This document shows, piece after piece, positions 24,056-35,183 of a stretch of DNA of 64,000 bases (position 1 is its first letter; each line of letters starts with the position of its first letter). The translations under genes and the position numbers were made by a program. The DNA is from Piliocolobus tephrosceles (taxonomy: Eukaryota > Chordata > Mammalia > Primates > Cercopithecidae). The stretch spans positions 158,144,395-158,208,394 of the forward strand of contig NC_045438.1 of assembly GCF_002776525.5 (NCBI RefSeq). Direction: 5' to 3'. The notes under the pieces were generated by a model. The model saw nothing but the letters and a program-made list of their open reading frames with translations, did no database searches and had not been told where the DNA came from.

Positions 24056-24079
24056 GACCCAAACCCAACAGGAAATATA

Positions 24080-24402
24080 TTTTATTTTTATTTTTATTTT
24101 TATTTATTTATTTAGTTTGAGACGGAGTTTCACTCTTGTTGCCCAGGCTGGAATGCAATGGCACGATCTCGGCTCACTGCAACCTCCACCTCCTGGGTTC
24201 AAGCGATTCTCCTGCCTCAGCCTCCTGAGTAGCTGGGACTACAGACACGTGCCACCATACCTGGCTAATTTTTGTATTTTTGATAGAGATGGGGTTTTGC
24301 CATGTTGTCCAGCTGGTCTCGAACTCCTGACCTCAGGTGACCTGCCTGCCTCAGCCTCCCAACATGCTGGGATTACAGGTGTGAGTCACTGTGCCTGGCA
24401 CC
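24080..24402 (-). mobile_element. Alu (S-like)
   Basis: Antisense Alu with a (TTTTA)n tail at 24080-24115. Target copies AGGAAATATATTTTA and AGGAGATACATTTTA flank it. Confidence 0.93.
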
Positions 24403-27400
24403 CATAGGAGATACATTTTAGACCAATGAAGTCCTGCTCATTCCTGCCTTAATGGAAGACCCAGTTTTGCATCCTTAAGAGTAACAAACAGCACCTGTGC
24501 AGGAGACAAAGGCTGGGGAAGGAAGGGATTCTAGCTTTCACTCTTGAAGAACATAAGGAACTTGTTAGAAAAGACGAGTTTTATACACTTTAATTTTTCT
24601 GGATTCCCAGGAACACTACGTTTTTGACTGATCTTTGTACCTTCACTTTTTTTTTTCACAAAATCGATAACCTTGTCCGTCTTCCTCTATCAATCCCACA
24701 TAGAAATCCACTCTTAAAACCTCACACATGGAGTGACTTCTAATCTCATTTCCTATATACTAAGTCTCATTTTTTCAAATACTCCCAAATCCCTTTGGTT
24801 CTTCTCTGGCCCCTCCACCAACACTGTAATGGTTGGAAGACACAGACAAGCCTATGTTCTCTCTTCCGTTCCTATGATCAGCCTCCAAACTACTCACTCG
24901 GTGATTAAAAGTGAGTTAAAATCTGGATCTAAGAATCAGCTACCATTGCTTGGACATGTATGCCCTTCTAATGACACACATTTTGCTTTTATTTGGCCTT
25001 GATTGACTGACACGTGAATCATTTCGCTTCCCAGGTATCCCTGTCTTCCCTGCCCAAGTAGGGAATGCAACCACGTTTTTATGAGCTTTAGACACCTCTA
25101 CATCAACTTGGGTTTCTATATGGGATGCAGTGTTTGGAGAAATTAAAGGCCATCTCAGTTGTTGCTGTTGTTTTAATGTAAATCGCCCATAGAACCTTGA
25201 GAGCAATTTCAAATACTGTACAGTCCTACCAAGTCCTTACCAGTGTTTGTGTCCATGTGGAACGCTGTGCTCCAGGAGCATTTGTTCTGAATGACTGGGA
25301 TTTCTGAAAGCAGATGCTATTGTGAAAATGGCTCAGGATAGCTCTACTTATTTATCAACGCTTTCATGCAAAACAAATAATTCAGTTAAAGACAGCATGC
25401 TTTGGGCTTCTGATTAGATCACAGAAGTATAAATATCACAGGGCTTTTATGCGTTTGCATGATGTGAACCAGCAACGTTCTTTCCTCTAACCCTTCATTT
25501 TTAATGTAAGCCTGTCTAGAGAGGTATACTATTTCTTGCCACTGTTCTTGCTCAGTATACTGCTCTCTGGTTTGCATTATTTGAATAAGTAGGAGGTTTA
25601 CAGATCAAATAAAAATAAAAATAAAAAACCCCACCAACCTTTGACAATTCTGCTCTTCATCCTTGACGGCAAGGAATGCTTGTTTTCAACCGGGCTTCAG
25701 GGATGGGTAGTGTGGAGGAATTTTTCGGATGGTTTAAACTCAGCCCACTAACTTCCCTTTCCAGGATTCAGACCACTTCACAGTCTAGCAAGCTCTTCTT
25801 TAATAATGGAAGTGTGAGACTCCCAGGTCGGATTTAAGCATTTAAAAAAATATAATGGTTTGCATACTGTGCAGTGATTTGTAAAATGTGAATGCCTGCA
25901 AAAGCCGTGGTTACCCAGCATAACATTATCTTATTTTTAGTTACACAACCAGTAAAACAGCTGGAGGTCTAAAATCATGGCCTAGCACTAAATGCATTAC
26001 TACGTTTTATCCATGCAGTAAGGGCATGTCCTTTTCGCTAGACGATAGGAGAAAGTGGAGTGATTACTGGCAAATTAACACTTCCAATTTTAATAGGGAA
26101 GCAAGGCCTACATAAAAGCATCGGAATTAGAATCTATGCCAGTTAGATATTGTACTGCATATAATGTGCGCCAAGATCACACTAATATACTACTACATTT
26201 TATAATCAAATGAACCTTTATTCATTAGTCAAGAGATAATATCTACTCAAGTTGACTGAAGAAGTCACCAGCAAAATATTTTACTTTATAGCTTCTTAAC
26301 ATAGTTAATAGAATCATATTGGCAATAATAGCAAAATATAATTGCCACTTAGCCGTGCTTGTTTTTGTTTTTTTCTGTAAAAGCATAAAGTGGTGTGTAA
26401 CACCCATTTCCTTTATCTGTAAAACTCATCTTTTCAGCTTGGTCAGTGATTTTCATATAGCAGACCCAGAAAATATGAAAATATGCAATTGCTGATATTG
26501 GCTTATATGACTACAAAGATGGCAATTTCCTATAATCTTATTTAGAGTGTTTCCCCGCAAAACATACACACAAAAACACAAGCATGCACATGTTTGTAGT
26601 TGATACATTTATTTGTTATAAGAATTGTGAATTTTGAAAGTAAATATTTTTTCCAGTGATATTGCCTGGGTGGTTGTGTCTGGGAGCTGCACGCTCCATC
26701 TGCCGCACTCTTAAGCCAGACGATCACACAATAAATACAAACAAAGCATGTTTTTATTTGTTATAGAAAAATGAGACTGAAAGCATTTTTGCTACATTTA
26801 TTGATCTGAATCAAAACATACTAAAACAACCTCTCGACAAGACCTATGGACTCTTCTCCATGTCTACAAACAGATCCTCCCGTCCAACACCTCTTAGAAG
26901 GAAATGATAAGGTTGCTGGTACCTCTGCTTCCGTTCAGCCATTTGCTGAATGCCTTAGCCCTTGTCATCACACAGAGTGGCTTCACTTCTGGCATCTTAA
27001 ATTCAATTATCCTGTTTGACCACCAACTTTTATCATGACAGCTCAGCCACCTACTTTCTTGCGGTGCCTCATCCACACTGCTGATATTTTTCCCCATCAG
27101 TTTTACCACTGTAAACAATATCATTTAAAAATTTTATTTTCTACTTATTTGTTGCTGGTGCATGGAAACACAATGAGCTTTTTTAGTTGTTCTGTTTTAG
27201 TAACATTGCTGAGCACAAATGCCAAACATTTACTCTAGATTCTTTGGGGTTTAGAACGAAGAACACTAGTGCTATTTTTTCTAATCATACACCTTTTGAA
27301 GCTTTTCTTGTTTTACTCTCCTATCATACTGGGTAGGCCTTCCAGGACAGTTGTGAATAAGATGGTCATATGTGTCATTTTTTTTCTAATTTTAAAGCCA

Positions 27401-27405
27401 GTGCA
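24403..27405. other. 3-kb repeat-poor island, no gene seen
   Basis: No Alu, L1, MIR or LTR is recognised over 3 kb, unusual for this window. No open frame shows a recognisable domain. Three copies of TTTGCAT (POU-factor octamer half-site) lie at 25454-25460, 25570-25576 and 25859-25865, and a short (AAAAT)n run at about 25606-25628. It might hold non-coding regulatory sequence, but that is inference. Confidence 0.45.
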
Positions 27406-27648
27406 AGCTGGGCATGGTGGTGCACATGTAGAATCCCAGCACTTTGGGAGGCTAAGGCAGGAGGATCACTTGAGGCCGAGAGGACAAGACCAATCTTGGC
27501 AACATAGCGAGACCTTGTCTCTACAAAAAATTAAAAAATTAGCTGAGTGTGGTGGCATGTGCCTGTAGCCCTGGTTTCTTTGGAGGCTGAGGCACAAGGA
27601 TGCCTTGAGCCTAGGAGTTAGAGGTTACAGTGAGCTATGATTGTGCCA
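27406..27648 (+). mobile_element. AluJ, 3'-truncated
   Basis: Diverged Alu that stops at GATTGTGCCACTG, before the poly-A tail. Confidence 0.88.
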
Positions 27649-29346
27649 CTGTTAAATATGGTATTTGCATTAGTTTGTTTAAATTCTTATTATGAGGTTA
27701 AGATGTTCCTGTCAATTTTTAGTTTGCAAAATGTGGTTTTTTTAATGCTCTATTCCCCTTGCACATATTAAGATAATCGAATGACTTTCTCTTTTAACCA
27801 CAGTGGTGAATTAATCAATTTTCTAATAATAAACCAATCTTGCATTCCACAACTAAACCCAATTTGGTCTGTATGTATTACGTTTTAAAAACATATTTGT
27901 TTTCTTAATATCTTGTTTAGGTATTACATCTATGTTAATATGTGAAATTTGCTTGTAATATCCCTTTTTCATACAGTTCCTATATACAATATCCTGTATA
28001 CAGTATCAAACATCATAAAATAAATTGAAGAGTATTCCCACTTTTTTCTGGAAAATTGGATAACATTGGATTGATAAGTTCTTTAAAAGTTTGCTGAACA
28101 TGCCATAAAAGTCTGGGCCTGCTGCATTTGTGAGAAATTTGGATTACATTAATAGTCATAGATCTAATTTGGCATTCTTGTTCTTTCTGAGTCAGTTTTG
28201 GTAAGTTCAATTTCTTTCTGTGAATTTCTTCATTTTGTATAATTTTTGAAAATTTATTGGTTTCTTGTTCATAATGTTTTATCATCTTTTTAGATCTTTA
28301 AAGCATCTGTGGTTATGCCTTTGTATTCATCCCTAATAAGGTTTCTTTATATCTTCTTTCTTTTCTCTTGATTAATCTTGCAAGAGGTTGTCAATTTAAC
28401 TAGACTTTCCTAAGAATTAAATTTTGGCCTCGTTGATATTTACCGTATGTTTTCTGTTTTTCTTTATTTTTGCCCACTTTCTGCTTTCTTAAATTTAACC
28501 TTTTTGCCTTTTATCTGACTTCTGAAGCTGGATGTTTTGTGCATTTCCAACCTTTTCTTTTCTAATATAAGCACCTAAAACTAAAAACACTTCTGTTAGT
28601 AACATTTCAGTTCAATATGTGTATTTTCAGTATGTTTTCATTCTGACTCTCTTCTAATTTCTTTTTTTTTTTTTTACTCATAAGTTATTGGAAAGCATGA
28701 CTTAAATTTCCAAATGACTTTTAAAAAATTGGATGTTCTTTTTGTTATTGATTTTTAACCTAATTTCATTGTTGTGAAATAATTTGCCCGTATGATATGA
28801 ATTCTTTGAAATGTGTTGAGACTTGTTTCATGGTGTAGCATGTAGCCTATTCAAAAATATGCTGGGTGTTTGAAAATGAATATATATTCTTCAATTGTTA
28901 GGTAATATATAAATCCAAATTTGTTAATTGGGCTGTTAAAATGTCCTGTCTTTTTATTTTTCATTGTTTTTGTTTGCTTGATTTAACTATAATTGGTAAG
29001 TTTGCATTAAAATATTCTACAAAGATGGTTGATTTGTAAACTTGTCCTTAAAATTTAGTTAATACTTTTTCTACTCTAAAGTTAACCATATTTCTAGGAT
29101 TTATTATTAAGTATGTAAACGTTTAGAACTATTACAGCTTGTTTTTGTGGATTGAAGGTTTTGTTGATATAGAGTGACCATGTTATCTTTCGGAATACTT
29201 TTTTCTTAAAGGTTTTTGTTGTTGTTCAGTGGTAATATAGCCTAGCCACCCTATCTTTCTGTTGGCTAGTATTTTCCTGGTATATTTCCCAACCTTTTAC
29301 TTTCAACCTTTCATGTCCTTGTCCTTGTGCTTTAAGCATGTCTTTT

Positions 29347-29616
29347 TTAGATGTAGTCTTGCTGTGTCACCCAGGCTGGAGTACAATGGCATGATCTGGT
29401 CTCCTCTTCCAGGTTCAAGCAATTCTCTTGCCTCAGCCTCCCAAGTAGCTGGGATTACAGGCGCCAGCCACCACTCCCAGCTAATTTTTGTATTTTTAGT
29501 AGAGGTGGGGTTTCATCATGTTGGTCAGGCTGATCTCAAACTCCCGACCTCAGGTGATCTGCCTGCCTCAGCCTCCCAAAGTGCCGGGATTACAGGCGTG
29601 AGCCACTGCTCCTGGC
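29347..29616 (-). mobile_element. Alu (S-like) inside L1M
   Basis: Antisense Alu with almost no T tract and a small deletion in the left monomer (GATCTGGTCTCCTCTTCC). Flanks AAGCATGTCTTT and GAGTATGTCTCT look like target copies. Confidence 0.9.
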
Positions 29617-29639
29617 CGAGTATGTCTCTCTCTTTTTTT

Positions 29640-30795
29640 TAAAAAAAAAAATTTAATTTCAATCGTTTTGGGGGAACAGATGGCTTTGGTTACATGGATA
29701 AATTCTTTAGTGGTGGTTTCTAAGATTTTGGTGCATCCGTCACCTGAGCAGTGTACACTGTAGCCAATATGTAGTCTTTTATCTTTTATGCCCCCACTAC
29801 CCTTCCCCCTGAATTCCCAAAGTCCATTACATCATTCTTATGCCTTTGAATCCTCATAGCTTAGCTCCTGCTTATAAGTGAGAACATTCTGTGTTCGGTT
29901 TTCCATTCTTGACTTACTCCACTTAGAATAATGTTCACCTGTATCAAGGTTGCGTGTATGCCATTATTTCATTTCAGTTTATGGTCCGAGTAGTATTCCA
30001 TGGTGTGTGTATACCATGTGTTCTTTATTTACTCATTGCTTGATGGGCATTTAGGTTGGTTCCATATTTTTGCAGTTGTGAATTGTGCTGCTATAAACAT
30101 GCATGTGCATGTATCTTTTTCATATAATGACTTCTTGTCTTTTGGGTAGATGACCAGAAGTGGGATTGCTAGATTGAATGCTAGCTCTACTTTTAGTTTC
30201 TTAAGGAATTTTCATACTGTTTTCCACAGTGGTTGTACTAGCTTACATTACCACCAGCAGTGTAAAACTATGCCCTTTTCAACACATCCATGCCAATATC
30301 TATAATTTTTTGACTTTTAAATTATGGCCATTCTTGCACTGTGGTTTGAATTTGCACTCCCCTGTGGTTTAATTTGCATGTTTTCATATGTTCATTGGTT
30401 GTTTGTATATCTTCTTTTGAGAATTTTCTATTTATGTCCTTTACCTACTTTTTGATGGGGTTGTTTTTATCTCGCTGATTTGTTTGAGTTCCTTGTAGAT
30501 TCTGAATATTAGTCCTTTTTTGGATGTACAGTTTGCGAGTATTTTCTCTCCTACCCCATGGGTTTTCTGTTTACACTGCTAATTATTTTTTTTGCTGTGC
30601 AGAAGCTTTTAGTTTAATCAGATTCCATTTATTTATTTTTGTTGCATTTGCTTTTGGGTTCTGGGTCATGAATTCTTTGCCTAAGTCAATGTCTAGAAGA
30701 GTTTTTCTGATGTTATCTTCTAATAGAATTTTTGTGGTTTCAGGTATTAGATTTAAGTCTTTCATCTATCTTGAGTTGATTCTTATGTAAGGTGA
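29640..30795 (-). mobile_element. Younger LINE-1 (L1PB/old L1PA-like), 5'-truncated, inside L1M
   Basis: T/A tract at 29632-29650 marks the 3' tail. The antisense 3' UTR follows (TGGCTTTGGTTACATGGAT), then the ORF2 C-terminus (TAGTATTCCATGGTGTGTGT; GTGCTGCTATAAACATGC). About 1.15 kb remain; the 5' end is at about 30795 where older L1M text resumes. Confidence 0.85.
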
Positions 30796-32349
30796 GAGAT
30801 GAGTTAAGAATTTCTCTTACGAACAGCTAATAGCTATGCTTACATTTTTTACTCAGGCTATCAAACTTCGGATGTGTTTGGATTTATTTCTGCTATTTTG
30901 TGTTTTCAAATATGTCATAGGCTCCACTTTTCTTCCTTCGTGTCTTGCCTTCTTTTTGATTGATTTTTCTCACTCTATTATTTTTCACTGTACTAGTTTG
31001 AAAGTAATAAATTATACTTTTAGTCTTAGCTACCCAGGATGTTGAGCATGCCTACTTAATAAATCAATTAGTGTTTTTACCCTTCTCGCAGATAGTGCAA
31101 GCAATCTGTCCACCCTATTTCTACTCAAGTGCTATTTTCATTTTCTGTATTTTTGATTCTACAAATTAGATACTTCATTCTTTTTGTTTTATATGTTCAA
31201 TGTTTGTTTTAGATTTCATTAAATGTTAACAATGTTCTTTGCTTGACATTACTTATGTGTCTTACCTTTACTCTGGGATTTTCTTTTTTCCTACTGATAT
31301 TCTTCTATAGTGTTTTGATTAATTGCCTTTAATAAGGACTTGATTGTAAAATTTCTTGTTTTTTTTTTTTTTTGGTTTGTCTAAATGATGTTTCTATTTG
31401 GCTTCGCTCTAAATATAATCTACACAGGCTATACAATTTTAGGTTGGCAGTCATTTTTTTTTTCTTGGCACTTTGAAGACCCTAGTCCACTGTCTTTCAG
31501 TTTCCATTGTATCCTGTCTCTGTAATAATTGTTCTTTTCAATGTACATAGGTCTTTTCTTTCTCTGATTCCTTCTAAGATCCCCTTTCCATTCCTATTCT
31601 GTAGTTTTACTATAATGGTCTAGATGCAGATTTCTTTGTATTTATCCTGCTTAGAATTCATTTTAATTTCTGGATCTGAGTCTTGTCCATTAAAGCTGAA
31701 AATTTTCAGCTGTTTTGTCTCCAACTATCATTTTCCCCAACTCCCCATTCTTTTATGATTTTGTAGAGCTTTTATTGTGTGTTAGGTGCTCTCGAGCACC
31801 TATTCCTTGTCTTTTCTCTCTACAATCTAGTTGTCTTTCTGTGTTACATCTCAGTATAATTTTAGCTTTAAAATTATATATGAATCCTACTTTCAGATGC
31901 ATCTAATCTTCTATTTAATCAATTTCTTGTGTTTTAAAACTTCAATTACTATCTTTTTTTTATCTGTTAGTTCTATTTAGTGTTTTTTCAAAACTGCTTG
32001 GATATTTTTATTGTCTTTTTTCCCCTCTTACTCATAATTTCAATGCCCCCGTTTATTTCTTTAAACATATAATGAAACATTTGCAAACCATAACATCTTT
32101 CTTTAACCATATAGATTTTCAAAATACACCTACTGAAGTCTATGCAGGTCTGATTCTACTGTCTGTTATTCCTGCTGACTCTTGCTTATGGTGCCTTGTT
32201 TTCTCATATTCTTAAGGATATTCAAATGTGAGGTCAAGTTTAATGGAAATTTATCTACGGAAATTCTTTGCAACCTGGCTGAAGTAGCATTCTTCAAGAC
32301 AGAAATTTTCTTCTGTCAGAAACCTGGGGGTCATTACCAACCTGCGACC

Positions 32350-32641
32350 TTTTATTTATTTTTAGAGATGCAACTCACTCTGTTGCCCAGATTGGAGTGC
32401 AGTGGTAGGATCAGAGCTCACTACAGCCTCAAACTCCTGGACTCCAGTGATCCTCCTGCCTCAGTCTCCTGAGTAGCTGTGACTACAGGTGTGCACCACC
32501 ACACTTGGCTAATTAAAAAAAAATGTAGAAACTGGGTCTTGCTGTATTGCCCAGGCTGGTCTCAAACTCTTGGGCTCAATGATACTTCTACCTTGTCCTT
32601 CCAAAATGGTGCGATTGCAGGTGTGAGCTACTGCACCCTGC
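32350..32641 (-). mobile_element. AluJ
   Basis: Diverged antisense Alu with an A-rich run in the mid-linker (32515-32522). Ends GTGAGCTACTGCACCCTGCC. Confidence 0.9.
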
Positions 32642-32650
32642 CCCATGAGT

Positions 32651-32957
32651 CTTTTTTTTTTTTTTTTTTTTTTTTGAGACAGATTTTCACTCTGTTACCC
32701 AGGCTTGAGTGCAGTGGTGTGATCTCGGCTCACTGCAAGCTCCACCTCCCAGGTTCGTGCCATTCTCCTGCCTCAGCCTCCTGAGTAGCTGGGACTACAG
32801 GTGCCCACTACCACGCCCAGCTACTTTTTTTGTATTTTTAGTAGAGTTGGGGTTTCACCATGTTAGCCAGGATAGTCTCGATCACCTGACCTCGTGATCC
32901 ACCTGCCTCGGCCTCCCAAAGTGCTGGGATTACAGATGTGAGCCACCACGCCCGGCC
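32651..32957 (-). mobile_element. AluY-like
   Basis: Antisense, T25 tract, GCTCACTGCAAGCTCCACC, ending CCACCACGCCCGGCC. Flanks ATGAGTCTTT and CGACTCTTTT are consistent with a short target duplication. Confidence 0.93.
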
Positions 32958-33285
32958 GACTCTTTTCAAGAGAAATTCTTGGTTTGAGGATTCTTTGAAC
33001 CACCCTTTTTAATGAAACGGTCTCCTATCAGTAACCTCCTTAGTAAGGTCCTGTGTTTTATCTGTTTTTCATCACACTTCTTGTGACTGTCCAAATGAAA
33101 GCTCATGGTCATTAAAGAGCACAAGATGCTCTAAGGGCAGCAGTATCAATGAATATTCTAGGTGGCTATTAATTTCCTTCTGATATTTTCAGGGATATCC
33201 CCACTTCCGGTTTTACCCTATCTCGGACAAAGCCTCTTTATTCCTTTTCATCTTCTAGACCTTTTATCTTTGGAATTCTCTCATT
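32958..33285. other. No recognised feature
   Basis: About 330 bp of unassigned sequence. Confidence 0.5.
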
Positions 33286-33588
33286 ATTGATCAAGTCCTC
33301 AAGATCATTGTGGAGGTATTCATTCAGCATGCTGTTTTAAGTCCTGGAAAGGTATCCTTTGTTGCTCCTGACTGTATCACGATCTTAGTTATTTTTCATT
33401 TCTTGCATATTTTACATACAAACTTCCCCTCTCTCCCTCCCTCCCTCCCTCCCTCCCTCCCTCCCTCCCTTCCTCCCTTCCTCCCTTTCTCCCTTTCTCT
33501 CTTTCTCTCTTTCTCTCCTTCCTTTCGTTTTTTGACAGGGTCTTGCTTTATCACCCAGGCTGGAGTATAGTGGCAGGATCATAGCTTA
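33286..33588 (+). repeat. Duplicated module, copy 1 (with Alu fragment)
   Basis: The 139 bp at 33286-33424 match 34854-34993 at about 88% identity by hand alignment. Both copies continue into a pyrimidine tract and then an antisense Alu start. The Alu piece here (33528-33588) stops after GGATCATAGCTTA. Confidence 0.8.
33425..33525. repeat. (CCCT)n / polypyrimidine microsatellite
   Basis: About 100 bp of uninterrupted C/T: at least ten pure CCCT units, then CTTTCTCT variants. It lies at the T-tail position of the Alu fragment. Confidence 0.95.
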
Positions 33589-33639
33589 GAATTCTTAGAA
33601 TTCTTTTTTATCTATGCTCTTTCCCTTGATGACCTTGTC

Positions 33640-34660
33640 TAAACACCTACGTCCAAAACCATTAATGTGCTGATTATTCTCCATCTACATCTTCAACCCA
33701 GGCCTATGCTGAGCTCCTTACCTGACTTTTCCACTTGGATGTCGAACAGCTCACACAGTGTCTGGTCTTTGCCCCCTGCCTCAAATTGATTTCTTCTTCA
33801 ATTTTCCTCCTTTTAGCTAACAGCAACTGCATTCTTCTAGTTTTTCTAATTCAGAGTCATCTAGGCCTCCTTTTTTTCCCCACCCCACATTTAATCCATA
33901 AATAAATCTCACTAGTTTTAACTTCATACTAAGTCCAGAATCTGACCATTTCTTTTCCCCTCCATGGCAACCAGTCTTATCCATGCTAATATCAAGTCTC
34001 ATCTGATTTACTGCAACTGTCCTAAATGCTCCACCTCTCTCTGCCATTGACCCCTTTAGTCTATTCCCACTGCAGAGGCTGTGGTAGTGCTATTAGGATG
34101 TCATTCAGATAATGTCATCCTTCTGCCTACAGCCCTCCAGAGTAAAAGCCAAAGTCTTTGTAATGGTCTTAAGATCCTACAGTCTGGTTCCCATCACTTT
34201 CTGACTTCACACTTCCTTTTGCTGTCTCCCCTGTATTCTTTGTGCTCCACTGGTCTCCTTGCCCTTCCTTGAATACACAACGCATGCATCCCCTTCAAGG
34301 CCTTTGCATTTAATGTCCACTCCACCAGGAGCACTTTCCCCAGATCTTTGCAGATCTCATTTCCTCATCTCCTTCAGATGTTTGCTCAAATGTCACCATC
34401 TTCGTGAGCTCTGATCAGACCACTGCATTTAAGATTATTACCTCTCTCTCCGCATTCTCTATTCCCCTCCTTACTTTGTCTCTCTTCATAGCACTTATCT
34501 TCGAACGTATTTCATTTTGTTTAGTATTTGGTGCTCTTATTAGCTTCCTCAGGTAGGACTTGTTCTTCTCTTGTCCACTGATGGATTCTCAGAACCTAAA
34601 ACAGTGCTTGGCCCATACCAAGCATTCAATACATAACTATTGAGTGGATGAATGAATAAG
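33640..34660 (+). mobile_element. LINE-2, 3' kilobase
   Basis: L2 3' blocks in order: AGAGTAAAAGCCAAAGTCTT, CAAGGCCTTTGCATTTAATG, TTTGCTCAAATGTCACCATC, TTCATAGCACTTATCTTCG, ACAGTGCTTGGCCCATACC and a terminal TGGATGAATGAATAA. It is old and diverged, with no open frame. Confidence 0.85.
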
Positions 34661-34853
34661 TGGAGTAATTAGCCTGACGACAAAAATGGAAAAATTGAGA
34701 ACAAGGAACAGAAAGTGATCGTTAAAGGGCTCAAATATTGCTTTCTTTTCATGGAAGAAGGGGAAGAATGAAAAAGAAGAAAATCATGGGTGATTTTGAA
34801 AAGTCCCTAAAAATGAAGCTATTTATTTTAAAAAAAGTTATCGGGTGCTCCCT

Positions 34854-35001
34854 ATTGATCAAGTCCTCAAGATCACTGTGGAGGTGTCCATTCATCATGA
34901 TGCTTTAAGCCCTAGAAAGGTATCCTTTGTTCCTCCTGACTATATCATGATCTTAGTCATTTTTCATTTCTTCTATGTTTTACATACAAACTTTCTGTTT
35001 C

Positions 35002-35034
<33 letters not shown>

Positions 35035-35183
35035 ATGAGACAGGGTCTTGCTCTAGTCACCCAGGCTGGAGTGTAGTGGCATGATCATAGCTCACTGCAG
35101 CCTTGACTTCCTAAACTCAAATGATCCTCCCGCCTCAGCCTCCTAAAGTGTTGAGATTACAGGTATGAGCCCCCATGCCTGGC
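34854..35183 (+). repeat. Duplicated module, copy 2 (with Alu)
   Basis: Second copy of the 33286 module. Its pyrimidine tract (34995-35035) is (CTTTT)n. The antisense Alu that follows (35036-35183) is internally deleted and runs from the left monomer to the Alu 5' end, ending CCCCCATGCCTGGC. Confidence 0.8.

Larger units (their letters stand above)
27656..32340 (-). mobile_element. Old LINE-1 (L1M class), long, with nested insertions
   Basis: On the minus strand this runs from ORF2 (27656-29346) toward the 5' region (30800-32340), interrupted by an Alu (29347-29616) and a younger L1 (29640-30795). Antisense ORF2 landmarks include ACAGTGGTGAATTAATCAAT (RT region) and TATAGCCTAGCCACCCTATC (endonuclease side). 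The 5' part shows TTTATCCTGCTTAGAATTCA and TCTGATTCTACTGTCTGTTA, typical of the ORF1/5' region of old L1s. Frames are fully decayed. Confidence 0.75.
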
